Source: Methylobacterium sp. WL119
GTDB lineage: Bacteria; Pseudomonadota; Alphaproteobacteria; Rhizobiales; Beijerinckiaceae
Direction: 5' to 3'
Assembly (NCBI RefSeq): GCF_008039875.1
Contig: NZ_VRUU01000013.1
Coordinates: 1 to 64,000, forward strand
DNA: 64,000 nt
The notes beneath the pieces are model-generated. The model was not told where the DNA came from and searched no databases. It saw only the letters and a list, made by a program, of their open reading frames with translations. A program made the translations under genes and the position numbers. Position 1 is the stretch's first letter; each line of letters opens with the position of its first letter. This document shows positions 44,869-53,837 of this stretch, in pieces.

Positions 44869-45381
44869 TTACGGCCGCTCGGCCGGGTCGTCGGCCCCCG
44901 ATCCCGTCGGCCGGTTCTCCAACGTCCTGACGGCCTCGACGAGTTTCGGGAAGGTTGCTTGCATCAGCGCCCGGTTCTGCTCCGTCCGGCCGGCGTCGTG
45001 GTCGAACCCGTGATTGTGCCGCACGCGGTGCCGAAAGCCCTTCAGCTCCATCAGCGAAACGTAGAGCTCGTCGTCGAGCACGGCCGGACGCAGGCCCGGT
45101 ATCTGCGCCCGCATCTGATCGAGCAGGTCCTGGTGCGAGGTGTCGCCGGTCGGTGCGGCCCCGTCGACGTCCTTGGCGATGCCGAGCAGCACGTCCTCGA
45201 TGCCGTTGTCAGCGTTGTGAAGGGCGGCCGCGATCGCCGTGAGCCGCCCCCACGTCGTCCGCTGCTCCGGCGGGAGGGCGTCGTATCCGGCGAGGAACGC
45301 GTCGAGGTTCGCCAGCTCGCGGCCCGCGCGGTCGAGCTTCGGACCGAGCTTGGCGAAGGCGGGCAGTCGCGACGCGATCAC
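44869..45381 (-). CDS. HepT-like protein, putative ribonuclease toxin or nucleotidyltransferase partner
   Basis: The 170-residue helical protein pairs with the upstream MNT-type gene, its GTG start overlapping that gene's stop by four bases (GTGA). The sequence FRHRVRHNHGF shows R117-x4-H122-x-H124, close to the R-x4-H-x-Y signature of HepT RNases but with His in place of Tyr. It also has HNADNGIEDVLLG, typical of HEPN-type helices. In the best-known pairs MNT AMPylates HepT on that Tyr, so the change matters. The toxin call is therefore tentative. Confidence 0.72.
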   Translation of the reverse strand: MIASRLPAFAKLGPKLDRAGRELANLDAFLAGYDALPPEQRTTWGRLTAIAAALHNADNGIEDVLLGIAKDVDGAAPTGDTSHQDLLDQMRAQIPGLRPAVLDDELYVSLMELKGFRHRVRHNHGFDHDAGRTEQNRALMQATFPKLVEAVRTLENRPTGSGADDPAERP

Positions 45382-45707
45382 GGGACCGCCTTCTCGAATG
45401 CCTCCCGCTGCGACGGCGTGAGATCGCAGGCATAGATCAGGTCGTTTGGGATGCCGGTGCCGCGCATCACCGCAGCCACCGCCCGCTCGACGGCGGCGCG
45501 TTCGGCCGGATCGATCGGCCCGCGCACCAGGAGGTCGATGTCGGAATGCAGCCGGAAACGCCCGGTCGCCAGCGAGCCGATGAGGCTGATCGCGCGACCC
45601 TGTGCCTCGACGTCGGACACGATCCGTGCCGCGAGGCCTCGCGCCGTCCGGTGACGGTCCGCGACGCGGGCGGCGAGGATGCGCTCGAACGGGCTCGGAG
45701 CCGTCAT
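45378..45707 (-). CDS. Minimal nucleotidyltransferase (MNT-type) protein
   Basis: The 109-residue protein carries the nucleotidyltransferase signature G44-S45 ... D56-x-D58 in LIGSLATGRFRLHSDIDLL, with the MNT domain length. It should transfer AMP or a similar group onto its partner, as the MntA antitoxin does onto HepT. It is the first gene of a two-gene operon. The ATG of MTAPSPFER was chosen because the frame upstream is not protein-like. Confidence 0.82.
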   Translation of the reverse strand: MTAPSPFERILAARVADRHRTARGLAARIVSDVEAQGRAISLIGSLATGRFRLHSDIDLLVRGPIDPAERAAVERAVAAVMRGTGIPNDLIYACDLTPSQREAFEKAVP

Positions 45708-45831
45708 GGCCGCCTCACGCCGTTTGCGGGACCGCCCCTCCGCAGGATCGCCCCTTCGCAGGACCGCGCCGAGGATACCCGCAGGAACGCCTGCGGAAAA
45801 GGAGACGCGTCGGTCCCGGACGCAATGCGGA

Positions 45832-46728
45832 TCAGAACGGGCTGACGGGGAAGAACCGCAGGTACAGCTCGGTGTACTTCCCATCGTCCCACACCCGCTG
45901 CAGCGCGTCGTCCAGCGCGCGCGACAGGGCCGCGTCCTCGGGCCGGGTGATCAGGCCGATGCCCTCGCCGAAGTAGCGGTTCTCGAGGTAGTCGCCGCCG
46001 ACGAGCGCGCAGCAATTGCCCGCCTCCAGGCCGCCGACCCAGAGGGCGAGGCCGAGCCCGTCGGCGAAGACGTAGTCGGCCTCGCCGCGCTTCACCGCGC
46101 CTTCCGCCGCGGCGAGGTCGGAAAACGGCTTCGCCTCGGCCTTGGGAAAGAACGCCTGGAGGTAGGCGGCGTGGGCGCTGCCGCCGACCACCGCCACCGA
46201 CTTGCCCGCCAGCGCGCTCGCCGAGGGAGCCGGCAGGCCGCGGTCGACGCGGGCGGCGAAGCGCGCCGGCCACCGGAAATACGGGCGCGTCGCGGAGAAC
46301 GTCGCCCGCAGCGTCGGCGTCAGCGGGATCGCGGCGGCGACGACGTCGCCCTGCTTGTCCGTCAGGCCGTCGAGGAGGGTGTCGAAGCGCCGGGCCTGCA
46401 CGGTGCAGGTGATCGACAGCTTCTCGCAGACGGCGCGGGCCAACTCCACCACGAAGCCCGTCGGGTTTCCGTCGGGGCCTGCGAAGTGCAGCGGCGGGAA
46501 CTCGTCGTCGGTCAGGAAGCGCACGGCCCGGCCGGTCTGCGGCGCCTCGACCCGCTCGCCGCGGCTGCGCGGGTTCCAGAAGTTGGGCACCGTCACGGCG
46601 GCGGGCGCGGGGCTGCCGGCGGCGGGCTGGCCGGCACGCACCTGACCGGCACGATCCTGGGCGCCCGCCTGCGGCATCGTCGCGACGCAGAGGCCGACGG
46701 CTAAGAGAATAGTCTTGATCGAGGACAT
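45832..46728 (-). CDS. Periplasmic solute-binding protein (amino-acid type)
   Basis: The 298-residue protein has a signal peptide (MSSIKTILLAVGLCVATMPQAGAQ), a Pro/Ala-rich linker and a PBPb domain (RAVRFLTDDEFPPLHFAGPDG; AVCEKLSITCTVQARRFD; GDVVAAAIPLTPTLRATFS). It resembles polar amino-acid binding proteins of ABC systems. No permease or ATPase gene adjoins it, so it may serve a transporter encoded elsewhere or act in signalling. The ATG was chosen for the clean signal peptide. It diverges from the glycosyltransferase gene. Confidence 0.85.
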   Translation of the reverse strand: MSSIKTILLAVGLCVATMPQAGAQDRAGQVRAGQPAAGSPAPAAVTVPNFWNPRSRGERVEAPQTGRAVRFLTDDEFPPLHFAGPDGNPTGFVVELARAVCEKLSITCTVQARRFDTLLDGLTDKQGDVVAAAIPLTPTLRATFSATRPYFRWPARFAARVDRGLPAPSASALAGKSVAVVGGSAHAAYLQAFFPKAEAKPFSDLAAAEGAVKRGEADYVFADGLGLALWVGGLEAGNCCALVGGDYLENRYFGEGIGLITRPEDAALSRALDDALQRVWDDGKYTELYLRFFPVSPF

Positions 46729-46846
46729 GGTGCTTGCGCCGGGGCCGGGCGCACCTATGATCGCGGGGCGCCGACGGCGCGATGGGGAGGGGGTCCGGCT
46801 CACGCCCCCGCCTTAGCACGTCCCGGAGCCGACGGCAGCCGGCCCT

Positions 46847-48715
46847 GTGTCGTTCCTCCGTTTCCTGGGCCCGCCCCTCGGCGCACCGGGCCTGCCGCCG
46901 GAGATCGCGTTCCTGGCGGCCGAAGGCGTCGACGCGGCCTTGCTCAGCCGGGCCGCGGCGCTGGCCGAGGCGAGCGGCACCGATGCGGCGACCGCGCTGC
47001 TGCGGGCCGGGCTGATGGACGAGGAGCCGTATTACCGGGCGCTCGCCCGCGCGCTCGACGCGGCCTACCTCGACGGGCCGATCCCGCTCGGCATGGGCGC
47101 GCGCTTTCCCGACAGCCTCTCGCTCGGCATGGCGCCGCTGGTCCTCGGGGCCCCCGCCCCGGCGGTGCTGGCGCCGCGCGGGCGGCAGATCGCCGAGCTG
47201 CTCGCCGGGCGCAGCCCGCGCGGGCGGATGCCGGCGGTGACGAGCCCGACCCGCCTGCGCGCGGCCCTGTTCGCGGCGATCCCCAAGGCCATCGCCGGCT
47301 ACGCGGTCGACGACCTCGAAGCGAAGGCGCCGGACTGGGCCTTCGGCAGCCGTCCCCTGGGGCCGGCCCTGGCGCTGGTCGCGCTCGTGGCGTGCGCCGG
47401 CATCGTGGTGTTCGAGGCCCTGCCCCCGTTCCTCGCGGTGATCCTGGTCGTGGCGGCGCAGACGCTGTTCCTGGTGATGGCGATCTTCCGCGTCGGCGCC
47501 GTGTTCGTCGGCGTCCCGATCGTTCCGCCGCCGATCGCCTCGCCCCTTAGCGACCGCGACCTGCCGACCTACACCGTCCTCGTGGCGCTCTATCGCGAGG
47601 CCCGCGTGGTGCCGCGGCTCGTCTCGGCGCTGGCCCGGCTCGACTATCCGGCGGCCAAGCTCGACCTGAAGTTCGTCGTCGAGGCCGACGATGCCGGCAC
47701 CATCGCCGCGCTGGCGGAGGTCCCCCTGCCCGCCCGCTTCGAGGTGATCGCGGTGCCCGACGGCCGGCCGCGGACGAAGCCGCGGGCGCTCAACGTCGCC
47801 CTGCCGCTCGCCCGCGGCGAGCTGCTCGTGGTCTACGACGCCGAGGACGTGCCCGATCCCGGCCAGCTCCGGCTCGCCGCCGAGATCTTCGCGCGGGCGC
47901 CCGCCCGCACCGCCTGCCTCCAGGGCCGGCTGGTGATCGACAACGCGGAGGATTCCTGGATCGCCCGGTGCTTCGCCATCGAGTATGCGGGCCTGTTCGA
48001 CGTGCTCAATCCGGCGCTGGCGCAGTGGCGCCTGCCGATGCCGCTCGGCGGGACCTCGATGCACGTGCGCACCGAGGTGCTGCGCAAGCTGCACGGCTGG
48101 GACGCGCGCAACGTCACGGAGGATGCCGATCTCGGGATGCGGCTGGCCTGCGCCGGCTACGAGGTCGGCGACCTGCCGAGCGCGACGATCGAGGAGGCGC
48201 CGAACAACCTGCCGGCCTGGCTGCACCAGCGCGTCCGCTGGATGAAGGGGTTCCTGCAGACCACCGTCACCTACGGCCGCCGCCCCGCCGAGACCTGCCG
48301 GCAGCTCGGGCGCCTCGACGCGCTCTGCGCCGTGACGCTGCTGCCCGGCGCCGTCGCCTCGGCCCTGGTCTATCCGATCTTCCTCGTCTGGGCGGGCGCC
48401 GACTTCCTGCTCCAGGAGATCCCGGCCGCGCCCGAGCCCTGGCCGAACCTGCCGCTCGCCGTCGCGATCACCCTGTTCCTGGCGGGATCCGCGGCCCTGG
48501 TCCTGCCGGCGGCGCTCGGCTGCATCCGCCGGGGCTGGTGGGACCTGCTGTGGTTCGTGCCCGGGATGCTGCTCTACTTCGCCCTGGTCAGCGTCGCCGC
48601 GTGGCTCGCGGTGATCGAGTTCGTCCGCGCGCCCTCGCGCTGGAACAAGACCGAGCACGGGCTGTCGCGCACCTCGCGCAGCGGCCTGCTGCGTCCGCGG
48701 CGCCCGGCGGCGTGA
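46847..48715 (+). CDS. Membrane glycosyltransferase, GT2 type, with an N-terminal GSPII_E_N-like domain
   Basis: The 622-residue protein starts at a GTG. The first ~110 residues look like the small helical domain found at the N-terminus of type II secretion ATPases and some bacterial glycosyltransferases. Transmembrane helices follow (about residues 168-210), then the processive GT2 core with VEADDAG (~278), YDAEDVPDP (~328), TEDADLG (~422) and QRVRW (~461), then three C-terminal membrane helices. Cellulose-synthase-like enzymes that build beta-glucans share this motif set. The sugar product is unknown. Confidence 0.87.
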   Translation: MSFLRFLGPPLGAPGLPPEIAFLAAEGVDAALLSRAAALAEASGTDAATALLRAGLMDEEPYYRALARALDAAYLDGPIPLGMGARFPDSLSLGMAPLVLGAPAPAVLAPRGRQIAELLAGRSPRGRMPAVTSPTRLRAALFAAIPKAIAGYAVDDLEAKAPDWAFGSRPLGPALALVALVACAGIVVFEALPPFLAVILVVAAQTLFLVMAIFRVGAVFVGVPIVPPPIASPLSDRDLPTYTVLVALYREARVVPRLVSALARLDYPAAKLDLKFVVEADDAGTIAALAEVPLPARFEVIAVPDGRPRTKPRALNVALPLARGELLVVYDAEDVPDPGQLRLAAEIFARAPARTACLQGRLVIDNAEDSWIARCFAIEYAGLFDVLNPALAQWRLPMPLGGTSMHVRTEVLRKLHGWDARNVTEDADLGMRLACAGYEVGDLPSATIEEAPNNLPAWLHQRVRWMKGFLQTTVTYGRRPAETCRQLGRLDALCAVTLLPGAVASALVYPIFLVWAGADFLLQEIPAAPEPWPNLPLAVAITLFLAGSAALVLPAALGCIRRGWWDLLWFVPGMLLYFALVSVAAWLAVIEFVRAPSRWNKTEHGLSRTSRSGLLRPRRPAA

Positions 48716-48731
48716 GGCCCGCGCCGGATGC

Positions 48732-49313
48732 TCAGATCCGCCGCGCGAGCTCCGCCGCGGTCTCGTCGGCCGGGCGCATCAGGTTGAGCGCGCCAAGGAA
48801 GCGGTTCCTGCCGTCCATCACGTAGACCAGCGCGGTGTGCTCCATCGTGTAGTCGCCGTCCTTGCCCGGCACCTTGCGGCTGTAGGCACGATAGGCCTTC
48901 ACGGCCGCCGCCACCTGCGCCGGGCTGCCGGTGAGCCCGGCGATCCGCGGATCGAAGCTCGACAGGTAGGCCTTGAGGCTCGCCGGCGTGTCCCGCTCGG
49001 GATCGACGGTGATGAAGGCGACCTTCATCGCCTTGGCCTTCGGCCCCAACGCCGCCAGCACGTCCGAGATCTGCTGCAGCGTGGTCGGGCAGATGTCGGG
49101 GCAGTGGGTGAAGCCGAAGAACACGAGGTGCGTGGCGCCCGCGAAGTCGGCTTCGGTGACCGCCTTGCCGTCCTGGTCGATCAGCGCGAACGGCCCGCCG
49201 ACGCTCGAGGCCGCCACCTCCGTCCGCTCCGGCATCAGCGTGAACACGGCCGCCGCCGTGAGCCCGACGAAACCGAGCACGAAGGCGATGATGGGCAGGA
49301 GGGCGCGGCGCAT
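48732..49313 (-). CDS. Sco1/SenC-type copper chaperone
   Basis: The 193-residue protein has an N-terminal membrane anchor (LLPIIAFVLGFVGLTAAAVF), a thioredoxin fold with the copper-binding C71-P-D-I-C75 and the conserved H159 (EHTALVYV). Sco proteins deliver copper to the CuA site of cytochrome c oxidase or act as thiol reductants. No cytochrome-oxidase genes lie beside it. It is convergent with the glycosyltransferase gene. Confidence 0.93.
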   Translation of the reverse strand: MRRALLPIIAFVLGFVGLTAAAVFTLMPERTEVAASSVGGPFALIDQDGKAVTEADFAGATHLVFFGFTHCPDICPTTLQQISDVLAALGPKAKAMKVAFITVDPERDTPASLKAYLSSFDPRIAGLTGSPAQVAAAVKAYRAYSRKVPGKDGDYTMEHTALVYVMDGRNRFLGALNLMRPADETAAELARRI

Positions 49314-49528
49314 GGAGGTGACCTTCTCGCGACGGCCGCTGGAACAGCATGGGCGGCCGCGGGAGGCAAGGTCGGGGCACCTCGGAGGCCCCCGGCGCTT
49401 TGCCTCAGGCCCGCGTTCCGTCGTGCGCCTCCCTGGCCTGGAACCCGGTTCAGCAGGTGCCCGCGCGACGCCCTCACGATGCGTCCGGCGTCACGATCGG
49501 GCTGGTCGCAGACGGGAAGCGGCCGGGT

Positions 49529-51007
49529 CTAGATCGCGATCTGCGCCTGCTCGACGCAGTCCGCGACACTCTGTTCCTTGAGCGCGTCGCCCACCATCAG
49601 GATCGCCGGTCCTTCGAGCAGCGAAGCCTCGACCCGCTCCGCGAGATCGGCCGCCGTGCCCCGCAGCGCCGCCTGGTTGGGCCGCGTCGCGTTGAACACC
49701 ACCAGAGCGGGCGTCGCCGGTGCCAAGCCTTCGGCCACCGCGCGGTCCAGCAGCACCCGCAGGGTGCGCTTGGGCATGTAGACCACGGTGGTGACCGAAG
49801 GGTCGGCGAGCGCGCCCCAGTTCAGGTCGTCCGGCAGCGCGCCGCGGCGGTCGTGGCCGGTCACGTATTGCAGGCGGCGCGCCGCGTCGCGGTGGGTGAG
49901 CGAGACGCCGAGGGAGGCGGCCGCGCCCTGCGCCGCGCTGATCCCGGGCACCACGGCGACGGGGATGCCGGCCTGCCGGCAGGCCTCGATCTCCTCGCCG
50001 GCGCGCCCGAAGATCAGCGGGTCGCCGGACTTGAGGCGCACCACCTGCTTGCCGGACTTGGCGAGCGAGACCATCAGCGCGTTGATGTCGTCCTGGCGGC
50101 AGGAAGGGCCGTGGCCGGTCTTGCCGACCAGCATCGTGCGCGCCTCGCGGCGGGCGTAGTCCAGGATCTCGGGGGCGACGAGGTCGTCGTAGAGGATGAC
50201 GTCGGCGTTGCGCAGGGCCCGCAGCGCCTTCAGCGTCAGCAGCTCGGCATCGCCCGGCCCGGCGCCGACCAGCGTCACCGCCCCGCCCTTCGGCGCGGCC
50301 TCGGTCTGCGCGAGCAGCCTGTCGAGGTCGGCCTGCGTCGGGGCCCGGTCGGGCTCGGCGAAGGCCAGATCCGAGAAGCGCTCCCAGAACCCGCGGCGCT
50401 CGCTGAACCCGTGGAAGCGGGCGGTGACGCCCTCGCGCCAGTCCCGCGCCGCCGCGACCCAACGCGAAAACCCGCGCGGCAGCATCGCCTCGATGCGCGC
50501 CCGCACGGTCTGCCCGAAGACCGGCACCGCGCCTTCCGTCGAGATGCCCACCACCAGCGGCGAGCGGTTGACGATGGCGCCGAACTTCACGTCGCAGAGA
50601 TGCGGCCGGTCGACGGCGTTGACGATGGCGCCGGTGCCGCGCGCGGCCGCGACGAAGGCGACGCACTCGGCCTCGTCCTCCATCGCGCCGATGCAGAAGG
50701 CCGAGCCCCACAGGTCGTCCGGCGTCCAGGCCCGCTCGTGCAGGGTCACGCTGCCGGCGACGATCTCGCCCGGAACGTTGCGCATCTCCTCGCTCGGCTC
50801 GGCGGCGTAGACGTCGACGTGGGCGCCAGCGGCGGCGAGCAGCTTCACCTTCCAGGGCGCGCCGCCGTTCGAGCCGGCCAGCACCGCGCGCTTCCCCTGC
50901 AGCGGCACGAAGACGGGTAGGACGGCGAGGGGCTCGAGGCCGGCGCGGGTCTCGCGCGGCTGGCGGGGCGTGCTCATGAGGGTCGGCTTGGATCTCGGCA
51001 GGGTCAC
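49529..51007 (-). CDS. cysG: Siroheme synthase CysG
   Basis: The 492-residue fusion has an N-terminal precorrin-2 dehydrogenase/ferrochelatase part (about residues 30-230: VFVPLQGKRAVLAGSN, NAVDRPHLCDVKFGAIV) and a C-terminal uroporphyrinogen-III methyltransferase part (about 245-485: VTLVGAGPGDAELLTLKA, LKSGDPLIFGRAGEE). It makes siroheme, the cofactor of the nitrite reductase NirA in the same operon. The start is a GTG 14 bases after the nasA stop; a later ATG at 50,977 is an alternative. It is the final gene of the nitrate operon. Confidence 0.95.
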   Translation of the reverse strand: MTLPRSKPTLMSTPRQPRETRAGLEPLAVLPVFVPLQGKRAVLAGSNGGAPWKVKLLAAAGAHVDVYAAEPSEEMRNVPGEIVAGSVTLHERAWTPDDLWGSAFCIGAMEDEAECVAFVAAARGTGAIVNAVDRPHLCDVKFGAIVNRSPLVVGISTEGAVPVFGQTVRARIEAMLPRGFSRWVAAARDWREGVTARFHGFSERRGFWERFSDLAFAEPDRAPTQADLDRLLAQTEAAPKGGAVTLVGAGPGDAELLTLKALRALRNADVILYDDLVAPEILDYARREARTMLVGKTGHGPSCRQDDINALMVSLAKSGKQVVRLKSGDPLIFGRAGEEIEACRQAGIPVAVVPGISAAQGAAASLGVSLTHRDAARRLQYVTGHDRRGALPDDLNWGALADPSVTTVVYMPKRTLRVLLDRAVAEGLAPATPALVVFNATRPNQAALRGTAADLAERVEASLLEGPAILMVGDALKEQSVADCVEQAQIAI

Positions 51008-51021
51008 GGACGAACCTGATG

Positions 51022-53724
51022 CTACGCGGCGTCGCGCGCAAGCGCCTCCGGCAGCAGCTTGCGGATCTCAGGGATGCACGAGCCGCAATTCGTGCCGGCC
51101 TTGCAGGCCGCGCCCACCGCCTCGACGGAGCCCGCTCCGCCCGCGATGGTCGCCGTGATGACGTCGAGCCCGACCCCGTGGCAGGCGCAGACTACCGGCC
51201 CCGCCCCGGCGGTGGCGGCGCGGCCCGAGAGCAGGGCGCGGCGCTCGGCCGCGCCGGGCACCGCCTCCGCGAACAGGGCCTTGGCCGCCTCCCAGTCGGG
51301 CCGGCCCGCGTCGGGACCGAACGCGAGGCAGGCGAGGAGGCGCTCGCCGTCGTAGACCGCGCAGCGGTAGCGGCCGCGGGCATGGTCGGCGTACTCGGCG
51401 AGCTCCAGCCCCTGGAACAAGCCGCGCATCAGCAGCATGGCCTCGCGCGACCCGTCCTGCGTGGCGAATTGCAGGCCCGCGCCGCCGGCGATCGTGGCGC
51501 GCGCCCACCACCATCCGGCGGGCGCCGCGACCGGGTCGCGGCTGAGCAGGAAGCCCCGCGAGCGGTAGGCGGCAGCCTGGATCGCCGCCGGCGTCGCCTT
51601 CAGCTCGGGCTGGCCCGAAAGCGGGTCGGGCACGCCGCGGACGAGCGCCCCGACGCGGGCCATCGAGGCGTTCGAATCGTTCCAGTGCATCGGCATGAAC
51701 AGGTTGCCGGGCGCCACCGCCTCGGTGACGATCACCTCCAGCTCGGCGGCCCCGTGCGCGGTCGAGACCCGGGCGAGGCCGCCCTCGGTCAGGCCCGCGG
51801 CGGCGGCGTCGCGCGGATGCACCTGGACGAAGGGCACCGGGCGATGGGCCGAGAGCCGCGGGCTCTTCCCCGTCCGCGTCATCGTGTGCCAGTGGTCGCG
51901 CACCCGGCCGGTGTTGAGGACGAAGGGCATCGCCGCGCTCGTCGCCTGCGCCAGGGCCGGCGCCTGCACCGCGACGAAGCGGGCGCGCTTGTCGAAGGTG
52001 AAGAAGCGGCCGTCGGAAAAGAGCCGCGCCTTCGTGCCGCCGCGCTTCGTCAGCGGCCACTGCACCGGCAGGTTCGTCTCGTAGGCGGCGTCCCCGATGT
52101 CGGCGAGCGCGCCGATGTCGAAGTCGCGGGTGCCGTTGTTCTCGAACGCCGACAGCGCGGCGTGCTGGCGGAACACCGCCGCCGCCGAGGTGAAGCCGAA
52201 GGCGGCGCCGTGGCCGAGGCGGCGCCCGACGTCGGCGAGCACCGCCCAGTCCGGCCGCGCCTCGCCCGGCGCCTTGAGGAAGCGGCGCTGGCGCGTGATC
52301 CGGCGCTCGGAATTGGTGACCGTGCCGTCCTTCTCGCCCCAGGCCAGGGCCGGCAGCAGCACGGTCTTCCGGGCCGTGGCGCGGGCGGTGTCGGAATCGG
52401 CCATCACCTCGGAGACGACGAGCAGGTCGAGGCCCTTCAGGGCCTCCTTGATCGTGTCGGCCTGCGGCATCGAGACCAGCGGGTTGGTCCCCATCACCCA
52501 GAGCGCCTTGATCTTGCCGCGGGCGACCGCGTCGAACAGCGCCACCGCCTTCATCCCCTCGCCGGTGATGAGGTTCGGCGCGTTCCAGAAGCGGCGGACC
52601 TTGTCGACCTCCTCCGGCGCGAAGTGCATGTGGGCGGCCAGCATGTTGGCCAGCCCCCCGACCTCGCGCCCGCCCATGGCGTTGGGCTGGCCGGTCAGCG
52701 AGAACGGCCCCGCGCCCGGCTGCCCGATGCGCCCGGTGGCGAGGTGGCAGTTGATGATCGCGTTGCCCTTGTCGGTCCCCTGCGCCGACTGGTTCGCGCC
52801 CTGCGAGAAGGCGGTGACGACGCGCTGCGTGGCGGCGAACAGGTCGAAGAAGGCGGAGACGTCCGCCTCCGACAGGCCAGTCGCCGCCGCGGTGGCGGCC
52901 AGCGTCGGCGCGATCGACTGCGCCCGCTCGAGCGCGCCCTCGTAGCCGGAGGTGTGGTCGGTCACGAAGCGGGCGTCGCACGCGCCGATGCGGTCGAGAT
53001 GCACCAGCAGGCCCGAGAACAGCGCGCTGTCGGTCCCGGGCCTGAGGCCGAGGAACAAGTCGGCCTCCTCCGCGGTCTCGGTCCGGCGCGGGTCGACCAC
53101 CACGAGCTTGGTGCCGCGCGTCGTGCGCGCGTCCACCATCCGGCGGAACAGGATCGGGTGGCACCAGGCGGTGTTCGAGCCGACGAGCACGATGACGTCG
53201 GCCTCGTCGAGGTCCTCGTAGCAGCCCGGCACGGTGTCGGAGCCGAAGGCCCGGCGGTGGGCGGCGACCGCGCTGGACATGCACAGGCGCGAGTTGGTGT
53301 CGACGTGCGGCGTGCCGAGGAAGCCCTTCGCGAGCTTGTTGGCGACGTAGTAATCCTCAGTGAGCAGCTGCCCGGACAGGTAGAACGCGATCGCGTCCGG
53401 CCCGTGGGTCTCGGCCGTGCGGCGGAAGGCGCCGGCGACGGTGCCGAGCGCCGATTCCCACGACACCCGCGCGCCGTCGACGTGCGGGTGCAGCAGGCGG
53501 TTCTCCAGGCCCAGCGTCTCGCCGAGCGCCGAGCCCTTCGAGCACAGGCGGCCGAAATTGGCCGGGTGCGCGGTGTCCCCGGCGATCCCGGCGCCGCCCT
53601 TGCCGTCCGGCGTCGCGATCACCCCGCACCCGACGCCGCAATAGGGGCAGGTGGTCCGAACCGCCGCAGCCTGGTTCGCGCCCTGCTGGTTCGAGACCTG
53701 GGGCTCCGGCACGTGCACGGTCAT
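51022..53724 (-). CDS. nasA: Assimilatory nitrate reductase catalytic subunit (NasA type)
   Basis: The 900-residue Mo-bis-MGD enzyme has the N-terminal [4Fe-4S] ligands C26, C29, C33 and C61 (CPYCGVGC ... CSKG). It has molybdopterin-binding segments (for example GTDKGNAIINCHLATGRIG and MGGREVGGLANML) and a C-terminal BFD-like [2Fe-2S] domain with CACHG and CKAGTNCGSC. The BFD domain would accept electrons from a flavoprotein or ferredoxin. It reduces nitrate to nitrite in the cytoplasm; no Tat signal is present. The ATG lies after GAGGA. A 113-base gap separates it from the upstream gene. Confidence 0.95.
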   Translation of the reverse strand: MTVHVPEPQVSNQQGANQAAAVRTTCPYCGVGCGVIATPDGKGGAGIAGDTAHPANFGRLCSKGSALGETLGLENRLLHPHVDGARVSWESALGTVAGAFRRTAETHGPDAIAFYLSGQLLTEDYYVANKLAKGFLGTPHVDTNSRLCMSSAVAAHRRAFGSDTVPGCYEDLDEADVIVLVGSNTAWCHPILFRRMVDARTTRGTKLVVVDPRRTETAEEADLFLGLRPGTDSALFSGLLVHLDRIGACDARFVTDHTSGYEGALERAQSIAPTLAATAAATGLSEADVSAFFDLFAATQRVVTAFSQGANQSAQGTDKGNAIINCHLATGRIGQPGAGPFSLTGQPNAMGGREVGGLANMLAAHMHFAPEEVDKVRRFWNAPNLITGEGMKAVALFDAVARGKIKALWVMGTNPLVSMPQADTIKEALKGLDLLVVSEVMADSDTARATARKTVLLPALAWGEKDGTVTNSERRITRQRRFLKAPGEARPDWAVLADVGRRLGHGAAFGFTSAAAVFRQHAALSAFENNGTRDFDIGALADIGDAAYETNLPVQWPLTKRGGTKARLFSDGRFFTFDKRARFVAVQAPALAQATSAAMPFVLNTGRVRDHWHTMTRTGKSPRLSAHRPVPFVQVHPRDAAAAGLTEGGLARVSTAHGAAELEVIVTEAVAPGNLFMPMHWNDSNASMARVGALVRGVPDPLSGQPELKATPAAIQAAAYRSRGFLLSRDPVAAPAGWWWARATIAGGAGLQFATQDGSREAMLLMRGLFQGLELAEYADHARGRYRCAVYDGERLLACLAFGPDAGRPDWEAAKALFAEAVPGAAERRALLSGRAATAGAGPVVCACHGVGLDVITATIAGGAGSVEAVGAACKAGTNCGSCIPEIRKLLPEALARDAA

Positions 53725-53837
53725 GGCAGGGTCCTCGTATTCACGACGTCGGCCGGCGCCGGCGGAGGCAGCAAGAGTCGGGCCGGGCTTCCCCAGGGCC
53801 GCCCTTCCCGCGCGAGCGGGAGGGCGGCCCTGTCGGC

